This document shows positions 1-10,344 of a DNA stretch of 31,675 nucleotides, piece by piece; the first letter of the stretch is position 1, and every line of letters starts with the position of its first letter. The position numbers and the translations under genes are program-made. The notes beneath the pieces are model-generated. The model saw only the letters and a list, made by a program, of their open reading frames with translations, did not search any database and had not been told where the DNA came from. Source of the DNA: Paracamarosporium sp. OC-R06-R3 (Eukaryota; Ascomycota; Dothideomycetes; Pleosporales; Didymosphaeriaceae); assembly GCA_019828545.1 (NCBI GenBank), contig JACVRA010000015.1, positions 1-31,675 on the forward strand. Direction: 5' to 3'.

Positions 1-316
1 CTTATCTGATCCGTACTGCGTACGGACAAATACTATAAAAGTTAATTCTTAATAGTATTTAATCTCTTTTTATATTAAATAGGACTAGTTTATACTATAT
101 TATATAATAATAGGTATAGTTTTAATAGAGTTTTAATAAAGGTAGGCTACTTATCTATATAAACTACTTACCTATAGAGTATATTAGTAGTAATAAATAA
201 ACGTATCTTTTTATAATTAATAATTATTTCTTTAATTAGTAGCGCTTTCCTAATATTAAATAAGATTACTCTTAATATAATAGAAGATAAATTAAAGAAA
301 ATCTTACGTTGTTAGT
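1..316. repeat. AT-rich RIP-type repeat relic at left edge
   Basis: The stretch is dominated by TA-rich words and has no usable reading frame, in contrast to the balanced composition that starts near 317. A short perfect inverted repeat with 7-bp arms (TCCGTAC / GTACGGA, 3-bp loop) lies at 10-26. This composition is what RIP leaves behind in a repeated element. The element type cannot be told from what remains, and it probably continues to the left of the window. Confidence 0.6.
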
Positions 317-436
317 TGCCAAGTACAAGACAATATTAGGCACCAACGGCCAAACCTCTTACTCCAATGTTCAACTCGTCACTTTAATAGGCCCAAACTT
401 CTATTAACAGCCTTTACAGTTATATAATTCCTTACA

Positions 437-1420
437 ATGGCCAAAGAACTTTTGGCAGATATGGAATCACCAGCTTGGGCTCTTGGGCAGCAAGCATGCG
501 AGCATGACGACACAACACTCTTAAGTCAAATCATATCTACGATACCTAAGGACGACCCCGAGCGACTGTATTGGCATCTCCGCGGACATGCAATCAAGAA
601 CAATGCTCTCAAAGTTCTCAACGTCCTCGTCGCGCTCGGGGTCGATTTCGAACATTTAAGTCCAGGTGATATCCTAGGAGAGGGTGCGAAGATATCCAAG
701 GAAACTCTCAAATTCCTCAGGACACACGGCTGGAAAATCAACTATCGCAGCAGAAGCGGTCGCCTGGATCACCACAAACCCTTCATGTGGCATTGTGTCG
801 ACAATTATGACATGGTTGTCTGGTGTCTAGAGCTTGGAGCGGCCGTACGGCCAAGTATTCAGGAGCCCCTTAACAAAGATTTCGTCACAATCTCGCAGGT
901 TCAATGCCCACAGATTCTTGAGTGCGTTGTGGATCATGGCTCAATTGCTACGTTCGAGCTTCTGCGGTCAAAAGGAGCACCGCTAGGCTGGCGCCCGCTG
1001 CATCGAGCAGTCCAGAATTGTGCTATAGACAGTTCTATGCATTTATCAGATGCTGAGAAGGATAGCCCGAGAGCCCAAGAAGTCAAAAACAAAGTCGAAC
1101 AACGAATGGCAATGGTCCGTCACTTGATTGACGTAGTCAAAATCGATGTGAACGCCCCAGACCGACCAGCAGGTTCTTGTATACCTGGAAATTGGTGGGG
1201 AACGCCGATTTGTTATATTCCAGGCTCACAGATTGGCTATATCTCCTCGCTGATGATGAATCGGAGTACGCGGGAGCTTACGTGGCTGCTGCTCAACCGA
1301 GGCGCAGATCCAACTCCTGCGCTAAAGGTTGCCGAACAGGAGGGATACCCCCAGTTCGTGAAAGATGTCGAAGCATGGAAGACTCAGAAGGCAAATGATC
1401 GAACATGCTGTGTACAATAG
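437..1420 (+). CDS. Ankyrin-repeat protein, single exon, possible CaaX box
   Basis: An uninterrupted 327-residue frame with no need for introns. Degenerate ankyrin-type helical pairs are visible: a segment ending in VLVALGVDFEHL, another with WCLELGAAV, a third with LLRSKGAPLGWRPLHRAV, and a final one with LTWLLLNRGADPTPAL followed by AEQEGY. Ankyrin repeats mediate protein binding, and fungal genomes carry many such genes of unknown role. The protein ends in CCVQ, which fits a C-terminal CaaX prenylation box, so membrane attachment is possible but unproven. The first ATG after the AT-rich relic was used as the start. The gene stands alone, about 120 bp from the relic, and shows no RIP damage. 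The partners and function are unknown. Confidence 0.75.
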   Translation: MAKELLADMESPAWALGQQACEHDDTTLLSQIISTIPKDDPERLYWHLRGHAIKNNALKVLNVLVALGVDFEHLSPGDILGEGAKISKETLKFLRTHGWKINYRSRSGRLDHHKPFMWHCVDNYDMVVWCLELGAAVRPSIQEPLNKDFVTISQVQCPQILECVVDHGSIATFELLRSKGAPLGWRPLHRAVQNCAIDSSMHLSDAEKDSPRAQEVKNKVEQRMAMVRHLIDVVKIDVNAPDRPAGSCIPGNWWGTPICYIPGSQIGYISSLMMNRSTRELTWLLLNRGADPTPALKVAEQEGYPQFVKDVEAWKTQKANDRTCCVQ

Positions 1421-1973
1421 ATAGTTTGATGGGTTTTGATGTAACACTCGTTTGTACCACAAATGTCACTATGTACTTGAATATATCGAACCTGCGAAGG
1501 TGTCAATTGCGGGGAACCACCTCAACTGTACGCTAGAATATATTCGGGTATTTAAGTGGCGCGAGTCATTATATTTTACTGGCATCTCTCCTACCTCTCT
1601 TTTACAAACTACTGTAGCACACTGCCTTGAGCTTCTGCATATTGGCACAAAGATGTTACTGTTGCGCTAGGAGAAAATCTCATGCCATCCTACATACTAC
1701 AGTACTTGTAGCAAGGTTCATGCAAAGATCTGTGTGTGGACGGTTTGTACTAAATGGTAACTAATGTAGTTGTTTAGGTGACGGTCTGGAAAATCGAGTG
1801 CGAAAACAGAAATTATAGTCCTAAGCACCATGGAGATGGTGCGTACCTAATCCTAAGGGCGTTCCTGCCCATGCTAACCTAAACACTACGACCTTGTCGA
1901 ATCGCGTCTCGAGCGCGTCAATACCACGGTAGATGCCTACGCTTACGTGTATTCACTGCCTATAGTGATGGAT
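1421..1973. other. Intergenic stretch, no gene seen
   Basis: This lies between the 3' ends of the ankyrin gene and the alpha/beta hydrolase, which converge. The only open frame (72 codons near 1452) has no recognisable features. I see no repeat, RNA gene or regulatory signal here. Confidence 0.5.
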
Positions 1974-2844
1974 CTAAAGATCTTCGAACTCCTTAGCCAG
2001 CTCTAGCAAGATAGTTGACAGCTTCTCCGGCTGAGAGAGCTGTGGAGAATGGCCGCTTTCCATTTCCTTCACCTTCCACTCGACGCCGGTCCCTAGCCAA
2101 TTTAGTGCAGTTCATTCGATGGCAAATCGAGGTCACATGCCTTCAATCCACGTCTGTTGCACATGTGGAGGAATCGCTCCGTCATTAAGGGTTTTGATGA
2201 AAGCGATTCGGCCCTTATACTGGTCATTGTCCCATGTCGCCCGTGGAACCGGCGAATTGAATGATGGGATCCCTTGAGCCATGGCAGCGACTCCCACCAC
2301 GTCCCTCAGATCCGAGGGAGTAACATCTTGGTAAAGAGGTCCGACGCGGTCATCGCATCGAAGGAGGTTTGCCGGAGGCTGCGGAACTACGTCAATCACG
2401 ATTTCCCCCTGGGCAGTAGCCACTTACATCAGCGCGGATATGTGGAGGATATTGTCCACCGAAACCGCCGACAATGGTTTGTCCATCACCACCTTTTAGC
2501 AACATTGCGGAAATGTAGATCTGCCCAATGACACCTTTCTTACCTTGGGCTGCACGCTCCACTTTTCCTAATCCCGCAGCAGCATGAGACCCAGGGACAC
2601 TGCTGTAGGAGTGCATCACGACTATAACGTCGTGCTCTTCGTAGTCAAGTACAGGGATGAGCAGATGGTCTCGAACGTACTTAGCATCATCCTCAGCAGT
2701 AAAATCCCCACTGCCCACTGAAGGCAACAACCCAGTCCACACTGGATAACCAGCAAGCTGCAGAAGATGGGTCAGATAGCCATAATGGGCAGGACTTTGA
2801 GAAGCACCAGGCACGATGACGATGAAGGGACGTTGTGCGGCCAT
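1974..2844 (-). CDS. Alpha/beta hydrolase family protein, three exons
   Basis: The model joins 2844-2428, 2378-2141 and 2092-1974 to give 257 residues, the usual size for small fungal alpha/beta hydrolases. The N-terminus IVIVPGASQSPAHY is the first strand and oxyanion-loop region. VIVVMHSYSSVPG is the nucleophile elbow, with Ser after His and with serines where GHSYGG is usual. The last exon carries KEMESGHSPQLSQP, which places the catalytic His near the C-terminus. Intron 1 (49 bp) has a GTAAGT donor and CAG acceptor. Intron 2 only keeps frame if it starts with GC (GCATGT...CTAG, 48 bp), a rare GC-AG intron. The substrate is unknown. It has no CGG-N6-CCG site upstream and is probably not part of the cluster that follows. 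Confidence 0.8.
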
Positions 2845-4919
2845 AGTCTTAAGAAGACAAGAACTGTGCTAGAGTAGATATCACAAAACGGCAAAGAGCA
2901 GCGAGGGTGAACGATAAATAGAAGCATCTAGGAGCGGTGGGTTTGACTTTCTTTACATCAAGACGAATTGAAAGGTGGAAGTCATGTTATATGCCATTAA
3001 GTTGCGTACAAGGCTAGACAAACTCCCTAAACAAGCCGCCGCCGCAGTCGATCTTTCCCGTATGCCACCAAAAACGACGCAAATCCTGATTGTTGATGAC
3101 GTTGAGTTGTAGCACGCCGTGCGGCGTAGTTTGTGCTCAATGGTGTGGGGCGGCACTTCTGCAACGAGGGGTAGCCGGGAAAAGCTTGTCGGAGCCCGAG
3201 AGACATCGACTCCGGTCCTTGCAGTCACCCTTGCCGAATGCAATGCATTCGGTTTATTCATACATATAATATCGAACTGGACGCTTTTAGCCGGGCGTGT
3301 ACCCTATGTACGCATTTCGTCACTTACGGCTAGGTCGTGTCCACGTTGCTGTCGCGCCGTCATTGTACTACGAAAACAAGCCAATCGCATGTAGTATCCC
3401 GATGTAGCCGTGCCGCATTGAATGTGCTCTACAATGGAGATTCTGGATCTCACCTCAGACGACCAGAGTGCCAAGTTGACTTGATGCCTGTTAGATGCGG
3501 GATGGGTTTTGACGATGACGCCTGTCAGATATGGCATGGGCTGTGATGGTTTAGGCGCCTACATACTGATAATTGTCGTCCTCGATCTGAGAAAAACCAG
3601 GCTTTGATCGATGCCTCATAGTGAATTGTACTGATTCTGGATTACCATATACTTCAACTCCTTCTTCGCCAGTTGAATTCGCCATTTCCTCGTTTGGTGC
3701 ATAGACAACTTCCACGATTCCTTTCCGCGAATAAACGCGGATATTCCGCTGCTCCAATCTCTGCCGCACACCATAGCGAAGAGGGAATAGGCGCTAGCTG
3801 GTTCACTGCCGGGTATCTCTACGAATTTCAGTCGAAATTTCGAGCTTTGGGCTCCGCCTATTACAGTCGCTGGTTGTGTGATATTTTGTTATTACTTCCT
3901 ATGTGTAATTCAGTTCGCCTTTTAGTGTATACCTCGCTAAGGCTTATGGATTTCAATAGTAGGGGCAAAATGCAGCAATGAAGCGGCTTTAACATTTGCC
4001 GCTGCCGCCTTTGGCCAGCTTACAGACCTGATGTTGTACGCCTTGATTTTATACTTGCTACTACTTGACGATACGGCTTGTGTTGGAGGATGGCGGACGT
4101 TAGTCTCAATCAACATCGTGGCTTTGTTATAAGTTCCCTCCGTCAGCTCTTCCTCCGTCTGTCGATTTTGCCCAGGGACTGATAGTTTCGAAAGCGGGAT
4201 ATTGACTACAGTAGCTACTCCGTACTACTACTTTCCATTCGTCGATGTTGACACGGATGTAACATTTCATGTCGTCATTGTGGGAATATAGGCCATGGCT
4301 GAGTACGATCATTCTCGTCGGATGTATGCCGTCGTTTGAACCCTACATAAATACAAAAGGATGTGTCACGCTGCTCGAAGAACTGTACGAGTAGGTCTCT
4401 TAGACTTTATATGAACAGGTCTTAGTGTTCGAGCTTCCGGTTGCGCTTGCACGGGGAATGTGCAGTGTCTGCGAAAGAGTGTGTGATGGATAGAAGAAGG
4501 TATTAAGTCTCAGTCGGAAGATGGTTCGAATACTGCTTGAAACTTGATGAAAAATGCAAAAACCCTGCGAAATCTTCTGAAAGTTAGATCTTCGGATTCA
4601 GTTTCGAAGCTCAACACTGTTTTGGAACTTGGCCGTGACCCACAAGCAGATCTGTAGAGTACTGTTCAGGGCGAAAGCAAATAACCATAACCCTAATTAT
4701 ACTGAACCAATTATAAGATCCTCCATAACCTTAACATAGGAGTTGAGAATGAAAATAGTTTATAGTAGTCATCGTGTACCGTTCCAGAAGTATAGTCTTG
4801 ATTTCGATAATGCTTACCAGGCTTGGCTATCCTTGGGCTTATATGTTCTATCCAGCTCTTGCATCTAGATACATGACCTCTGTGACTGGTGCAAAACATT
4901 TCCTGGGTACGCTCTACTA
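2845..4919. other. Two-kilobase gene-free stretch
   Basis: Composition is balanced and not RIP-like, yet all frames are short (under about 100 codons), lie on both strands and show no domain motif. The best candidate is a 72-codon frame at 3551-3769 on the minus strand, which I do not recognise. The part next to 2844 presumably holds the hydrolase promoter. It separates the left flanking genes from the cluster. Confidence 0.5.
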
Positions 4920-6947
4920 TTAAACCTCAATCTTGCTAACCACAACCTGCGCCCCACCTCCCTTTGTAAGCATCTCAAACGCCCCACTTGGCGGTGTCGG
5001 TGGAGGCCCTCTTTCCACTACGGTCGGCACAGGTGGGATATCCACCTTGTCAAGATACCCCACGGTGCTTGTCTTTAGTTCCTGCGCCTCTATCATCCCG
5101 TTGCCCATCCACGCTAGCGTATCTAGCTCGTCTCCATCGTCAAAGGACGAGTACTCGAAATCTTCGAACCGCGGGTGCTCGAGCGTGGCACGCTGGTGCA
5201 CAGCAGAACCCGGCCAGTAGCCTAGCATGCGGCCGTTCGCAGTACGCTTAGCCCAGTTGTTACATGTGAATGCGAAGGTTGTTTTCTCGAAGTAGCAGTC
5301 GACTTGGCGTTTGAAAGCTTCTACGGCAGAGTCTCTGTGCAGACGTATTAGTCAAGCGGTTTGTTGAAGGAGCGGAGAAGGGAACGTACTTGGGCTGCAT
5401 CCAGCGGAGGTTCTCGCGTTGGAGTTTCTGGATGCATTTTATCATGTACTCGCACGCACATTCGCTCATATGAATGGTAGACCCGGCACCGGGAGCACCG
5501 TTGGGCCCGACAAAGAGGAACAAGTTAGGCATTTGAGGTGGGCACATGGACATATAGGCTCCGGGCTCGCTTTTCCAGAGGCCGTCCAGGGAGACACCGT
5601 TCGCGCCATAGATAGGCGAATCGTTGAGGCGCAGTGAAGTGTCGAATCCGGTCGCACAGATAATAGAATCTACTTCTCGCAGCATGCCGAGGTCGTCTAC
5701 AATGCCCGTCTCAGTCACCTCTTGCACCCCGCTGGGAATGAAATTCACTTTATCATCAACGAGACATTCGAGGTAGCGCGGACCGGGGGATACGCGGCGG
5801 CAGGCTACGGGGTAGTTGGGACGCAGGTGCTCAAAGATTTCCGGTTTTCTGGCGAGACGGCGCGCCATGGAGTCTTCGGTGGCTTTAGAGAAGCTCACGT
5901 TCATGTCGGAGCCTGGCCAATGGATGAATTGGAAGGAGTTTACGTAGTTTTCGATTGTAGCACGGTAAGTTTGGTAGGAAGTTGGGTCGCGCAGGTAGGC
6001 TTCTCTTTCTTCGAGGGGGTGCGGGACTGAACTGGTGTCAGGATGGTCCCAATCATGATGACTAGCGGGTGGAAAAAGTCTTACAGTTGTGTAAATCGGG
6101 ATTGCCCGCTTTTCGAGGATCTGCGGCGACATATCCAGCGGGCGAAATCCAAGCTTGACCCCTGACATAGTGATCGATATACTTGACCTTAGGCAGGATG
6201 GCTGGAACTAGTTGCACCGCAGTAGCACCGTATCCCACAACTGCGACACGCTTTCCAGTAGGATCGTAGTGCTCTTTCCAATTCGCTGAATGGAGGAGGT
6301 CCCCTTTGAAGTTTTGTAGACCTGGCAGCTTCGGCCAGCACCATTTGTTGAGATTTCCTGTGGCCTTAACGAAGACATCACAGCGGTCTGTGAACTCCTG
6401 TTCATGCTCGTGAGCAAATGTTTACAGAACTTGGCATTAATCATAGACTTACTAATTGGTCGTCGGATCGTACAAGTGTGATCTCCCACTGTGCATGTTC
6501 CTCAATCCACCTCGCCGACTTGAAAATGTGCCGGAACTTGATGTACTTCTTGACGTCGTACTTCTCTGCCACATCTCTGAAGTATTCACCAATCTCTTGA
6601 CCTGGTGAGAAAAAATGTGTCCATTTGGGATTGTTAGCGAATGTGTATTGAAAACAATGCGAGGGCACGTCGCAAGTCACGCCGGGGTATCTAGACAGAG
6701 ACCTTAGCCAAACAAATCATCCACCCAACGATGGAATGATTTCAACATACTTGTTCTCATACCACACTCCTCCAACCTCATCATTCTTCTCGTATATAGT
6801 CAATTCCAAGTTCGGGATACGCTGAGGGAATCGAATGCCACATAGAATGCCAGACATGCCAGCACCAATACATATCACTTTGATAGGGCGAGCATGGTCT
6901 ACAGGAACTGCCCTGGGCTTCGGCGTGCTCTTCCAGTTTGAAGTCAT
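4920..6947 (-). CDS. FAD-dependent monooxygenase, Baeyer-Villiger type
   Basis: Five exons (6947-6751, 6690-6453, 6406-6085, 6026-5390, 5334-4920) give 602 residues, typical of class B flavin monooxygenases. An N-terminal FAD Rossmann motif GAGMSG is at residues 28-33. It is followed by WYENKYPGVTCDVPSH across intron 1. The Baeyer-Villiger fingerprint FxGxxxHxxxW appears as FKGDLLHSANW at about 178-188, and the NADPH-binding GYGATA at about 203-208. CATGFDTS and a C-terminal WPGSAVHQRATLEHPRFEDFE also fit the family. Such enzymes insert oxygen next to a carbonyl, or oxidise N or S, using NADPH and O2. Exon 3 could instead start at 6397 (CAG acceptor), shortening the protein by 3 residues. It is the leftmost cluster gene, with two CGG-N6-CCG sites upstream. 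The substrate is unknown. Confidence 0.9.
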
Positions 6948-7191
6948 GATATTAATCGAGGTACAGTTGACCTTCGAGGAAGTCGTGATGTTGGATTTTC
7001 AAGTTTAACATTGACACCGCATGCATTTTATTCTCGTTGTCACATTCCAATACTGCTTCTATCTTTCCTACGCGGTCGCAGTCCAGTGAGCATCGAATGA
7101 TACGAACGTAGATTTCGGGTAGGCATATCTCACAGTCAACCCTGCCCATTGAGCCTAGTAGGAATGTTCCGCATGTTGGTGTTCACGTGCT

Positions 7192-7203
7192 CGGGTCAGG
7201 CCG
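7192..7203. promoter_or_regulatory. CGG-N6-CCG palindrome (FMO promoter, site 1)
   Basis: The sequence is CGG GTCAGG CCG. Inverted CGG triplets at fixed spacing are the classic binding site of Zn2Cys6 dimers, and this cluster encodes one. It lies about 245 bp upstream of the monooxygenase ATG. Confidence 0.6.
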
Positions 7204-7246
7204 TTAGCGTCATTGTCGGCAAAGGATAGCCGTTGCTGGATCAAGA

Positions 7247-7258
7247 CGGCTTGAGCCG
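7247..7258. promoter_or_regulatory. CGG-N6-CCG palindrome (FMO promoter, site 2)
   Basis: The sequence is CGG CTTGAG CCG, about 300 bp upstream of the monooxygenase ATG and 55 bp from site 1. A pair of sites suits cooperative binding. Confidence 0.6.
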
Positions 7259-7580
7259 TTATTTGGCACTGAGATGACATCAACCTGGGTAAAGATCTAA
7301 AAACCACCTACGAAGCACCATGGGTTATTCCTAGTAGATCTCGAGTCCTCTTTGCGAGCCACGCTCAACGACAGGTCGACTTTAACGTGAAGATTGGCTT
7401 GTATTACATCTTCACGGACTCACCCCACAGGTATCCACACATAACTGTTAGATCACACTTAAGCTCTAAGATTTTAGATTGTAGGATGTCATGAGAAAGG
7501 AGTGAGTTGTTAGCTATGGAGCATGTCAAGTGATGTTATGAAACGAATCGACAAGAGATAAGGGACCAAGCTAGTCCTAA

Positions 7581-8237
7581 TTAGGGAGCTGATGGCCTTG
7601 TCGCCCTCTTCCACGTCTCCACAAGAAAGCCACCTTCACCCAACACCGGGTCGAATCGTGGCACAGGCACCTCGAGGCATTGTCTCTTGTATTCCTCTGT
7701 CTTCTCTTCCGGCTCATCGCACCATACACTAATCCAATGCGGCTCGCCCTGAGCTACATGTTAGCAAATCGCCTGGTCCCGAATGCCAGCTGGCTTGCGA
7801 GCTTACCGTCGGAAACAATACTACGAATCTATAGCTCGCAGTCGCTATAGAAGAACAGTGGGAGATTCCAGCAGGAAGAACAATAACATCGCCTTGATTT
7901 ACAGGTAGCAACATTCCCTTGGAGCTGTCATCGAGCGGCCCACGTCCGAGCGATAACTCAGACGAGCCTGAGACGACACCGTAGCATTCGTGGATGTTAG
8001 GGTGATAATGTGCTTTGAAGAATGCGTTCCACGCTCCCTGAATCGTGTTAATGTTCGACAATATAAGGCCTGGAAGTGACTTACTCCTTTCTTCCATCCA
8101 CCATTTGCTTCTAATGCGTCTTTCATCGCATCCTCATTTTCGCAATGAGACAGCGCTCCCCGATAAACTACAATAGGCAGATGACTTCCTGGTACGAAAG
8201 GAGTACCGCCAATGTAGTGTAGCTCTGGTTGAGACAT
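7581..8237 (-). CDS. Single-domain cupin protein
   Basis: Three exons (8237-8085, 8037-7807, 7748-7581) encode 183 residues. Intron 2 has a textbook GCTAAC branch point. Cupin motif 1 fits HxH-x4-E-x6-G exactly, with H61, H63, E68 and G75 as likely metal ligands and turn. Motif 2 fits G-x5-P-x-G-x2-H, from G100 to H111. The size and single domain resemble the small YjlB-like cupins. These proteins fold as a beta barrel and may be enzymes (isomerase, dioxygenase, hydrolase) or sensors; sequence alone does not say which. The gene is transcribed away from the FMN oxidase and shares its 367-bp promoter with one CGG-N6-CCG site, which suggests co-regulation. Confidence 0.85.
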
Positions 8238-8604
8238 AGCGAAAAGCAATATGTAGCAGGACAACGTAAAGAGACCCGTATGAATGATTCGATTACGATC
8301 TAGTATTTCAGCAGTCCAAGTAATACAGATTTCAAGTATGGCTAAGTTGTAATTCTGTAGTATCACGAGTATCCTTCAGCGGTGGTCTACGCCAATAGGA
8401 ATATCCCGCACAACGCTTATGGGCAAAAGTGGGTGCTCGGGATGCGCCGAAGACACATCTATTGCTCGTACTAGCCTCTAATGTGAGCCTGGCGAGTATC
8501 CGTCCCGTGGACTTAATAGCTCCAAGACAGCTTTAATAAGAATAACTGTCATAGTATTCACAAAACATGCAGTGGTAAATGAGTTTTTTTATTGCGGATG
8601 AACG
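8238..8604. promoter_or_regulatory. Divergent promoter, cupin / FMN oxidase
   Basis: This 367-bp region separates two divergent starts and must hold both promoters. A single perfect CGG-N6-CCG site lies near its middle. No other clear element was seen. Confidence 0.6.
8438..8449. promoter_or_regulatory. CGG-N6-CCG palindrome (cupin/FMN oxidase promoter)
   Basis: The sequence is CGG GATGCG CCG, flanked by T and A so that it also fits the extended form TCGG-N6-CCGA. It lies about 200 bp from the cupin start and about 155 bp from the FMN oxidase start. Confidence 0.65.
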
Positions 8605-10007
8605 ATGGCATTATCCACACCCCTCGAAACGCTGTGCACAATCGCAGAGCTCAAGGCTGAGGCTTCAGAAAGGCTTGGAAGAGTTAATATGGGTAGGCTG
8701 TACTAGAAACCTTGCACCATCTTCTCAACTAATGGCGAACAATAGAGTATTTCAATCATGGAGCTATGGATATGATAACTTTACGTGATAACGAAGAAGC
8801 GTACAATCGTTTCAAAATCCGCCCTCGAATTCTATGCGATGTCGCAGATGTTGACACATCAACAACTCTTCTCGGCGAAAAGGTGTCATTGCCTTTTGGT
8901 TTTGCCCCTGCTGCCATGCACTGCATTGCACATCCAGATGGCGAAAAGGCGACTTCTCGCGCTGCTGCTGCTACCGGAATCGCTATGGGCTTATCTACGT
9001 ATTCTACCGTATCTCTAGAAGATGTAATCGCTCAAAGCAACGGTAACCCATACGCATTCCAACTCAGTGTGCTCAAGGACCGAAAAACGGTCCTGAGATG
9101 GATCAAACGTGCAGAGAGTAAGTGGAAGAACAATGTCCGCGATTCTAGCTTGGCATTTCGAAACTTATGTATCGCACAGACGCTGGATACAAGGCCCTAT
9201 TCATCACAGTGGATGCTCCTGTCCTCGGTGGTCGCCTGAATGAGCGTCGCAACAAATTCTCTTTACCGGAAGGAATGTCATTTCCGAACCTCGAAGGGCC
9301 TTCCTATATCGATGAAAATGGCGAGACTAAAACACGGCCTGTTACAACTCATCACCACAACATGCGCGATGCGACTAATTCATGGGAGTCGGTCATCCCC
9401 TGGGTCAAAGCGAATACGGGATTGGAAATCTGGCTTAAAGGAAGTATGTGCCCGCAGATTTCAACACCGATCCCGCAGGTGCTAAGACCCATTTTTGTAG
9501 TATATACAGCAGACGATGTCCATTTAGCAATACGCCACGGATTAGACGGCGTCATTGTTTCAAACCATGGTGGTCGCCAACTTGATGGTGTCCCGGCTAC
9601 CATCGATGCACTTCCAGAATGCGCGGCTGCCGCAAAGGGTCGCATAAGGATTGCTATAGATGGCGGTATTCGCCGTGGTACTGACATATTCAAAGCTCTT
9701 GCACTGGGTACGTTTTCACGTCACGCTGAAATCGATATAGTGGTTGACAATGTTGTAGGGGCTGATTTTTGTTTCATGGGGCGAGTACCTCTATGGGGCC
9801 TTGCAGTGGATGGGCAAGCAGGCGTGGAGTGGGCTGTGAGGGCGCTTGAGGCTGAGCTTCGCGTCGCTATGGCGCTAGCTGGGTAAGTCTATACTTCCCG
9901 CATACAATATGGTGGCTAATGTTGTTTACAGGTGCAAATCTTTGAAGGAGATCTCGCGCTCACATCTATCTGTCATTGGTTCGAGTGGTCTACTTTGCCG
10001 TCTGTAG
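8605..10007 (+). CDS. FMN-dependent 2-hydroxyacid oxidase/dehydrogenase
   Basis: Six exons (8605-8692, 8746-9117, 9180-9443, 9501-9707, 9759-9882, 9932-10007) give 376 residues, matching glycolate/lactate oxidases. Family marks include EYFNHGAMD at 30-38 (active-site Tyr31), RPRIL, the SNHGGRQLD signature with H264 and R267, and the FMN-binding DGGIRRGTDIFKALALGADF. These enzymes oxidise L-2-hydroxy acids to 2-keto acids, with O2 or another acceptor. The QLYV motif of plant glycolate oxidase reads QLSV here, so the substrate-binding Tyr is Ser137. The protein ends in CRL, which fits a PTS1 peroxisomal signal, as expected for an H2O2-forming oxidase. The true start is a short first exon (ATG at 8605, 29 codons), easily missed. 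It is divergent from the cupin. Confidence 0.92.
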
Positions 10008-10344
10008 ACATCTTATTTCTACTTATTTAGAGGAATGATTTCGAGAAAGAATCACAGGTTAAAGCCTATGTCTTGTGTAATATTTCGACTAGTTCTACTA
10101 AATGAGTGTGATGTAAACCCTCCTATGGCGTGTCTTTTCCGCACAGGGCACCATACATAGTTTGAGTCGTCACATAACACAAAGAAACGTGACTCAGGTG
10201 AGTAGCAAATCTTGCGCACTTGACCTCTGTAACTTTTATAGCGAGGTGACACCGAGTATTGCAGCTCACAATAGCCTGACAAGCAGTGTTTGTGCGGGAA
10301 AACGAGTATTCAACTAGCAATGAGTCTTAGTTTTAAATTCTAAT
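10008..10344. other. Gap between convergent genes
   Basis: This stretch lies between the 3' ends of the FMN oxidase and the class II aldolase genes. The frames are short and unremarkable and no repeat is visible. It presumably contains both transcript ends. Confidence 0.5.

Larger units (their letters stand above)
6948..7580. promoter_or_regulatory. Promoter region of the monooxygenase gene
   Basis: This 633-bp gap lies between the monooxygenase start and the 3' end of the cupin gene, which reads in the same direction. It contains no credible gene; a 65-codon frame at 6952-7149 looks incidental. Two CGG-N6-CCG palindromes sit about 245 and 300 bp upstream of the ATG and are listed separately. 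Confidence 0.6.

Noticed and set aside
2409..2427. A 19-bp GTAAGT..CAG intron in the alpha/beta hydrolase
   Set aside because: It keeps the frame but is far too short. The same donor with the next CAG gives a 49-bp intron with a branch-like sequence and a protein that fits the family better.
3551..3769. A 72-codon minus-strand frame
   Set aside because: It has plausible codons but no recognised motif, and no neighbouring exon could be joined to it with clear splice signals.
4933..5251. Plus-strand frames opposite the last monooxygenase exon
   Set aside because: They are antisense shadows of a well-supported coding exon.
6097..6108. CGG-N6-CCG inside the monooxygenase coding sequence, with similar ones at 9664-9675 and 12408-12419
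   Set aside because: They lie in exons at about the chance frequency, so I count them as background and not as regulatory sites.
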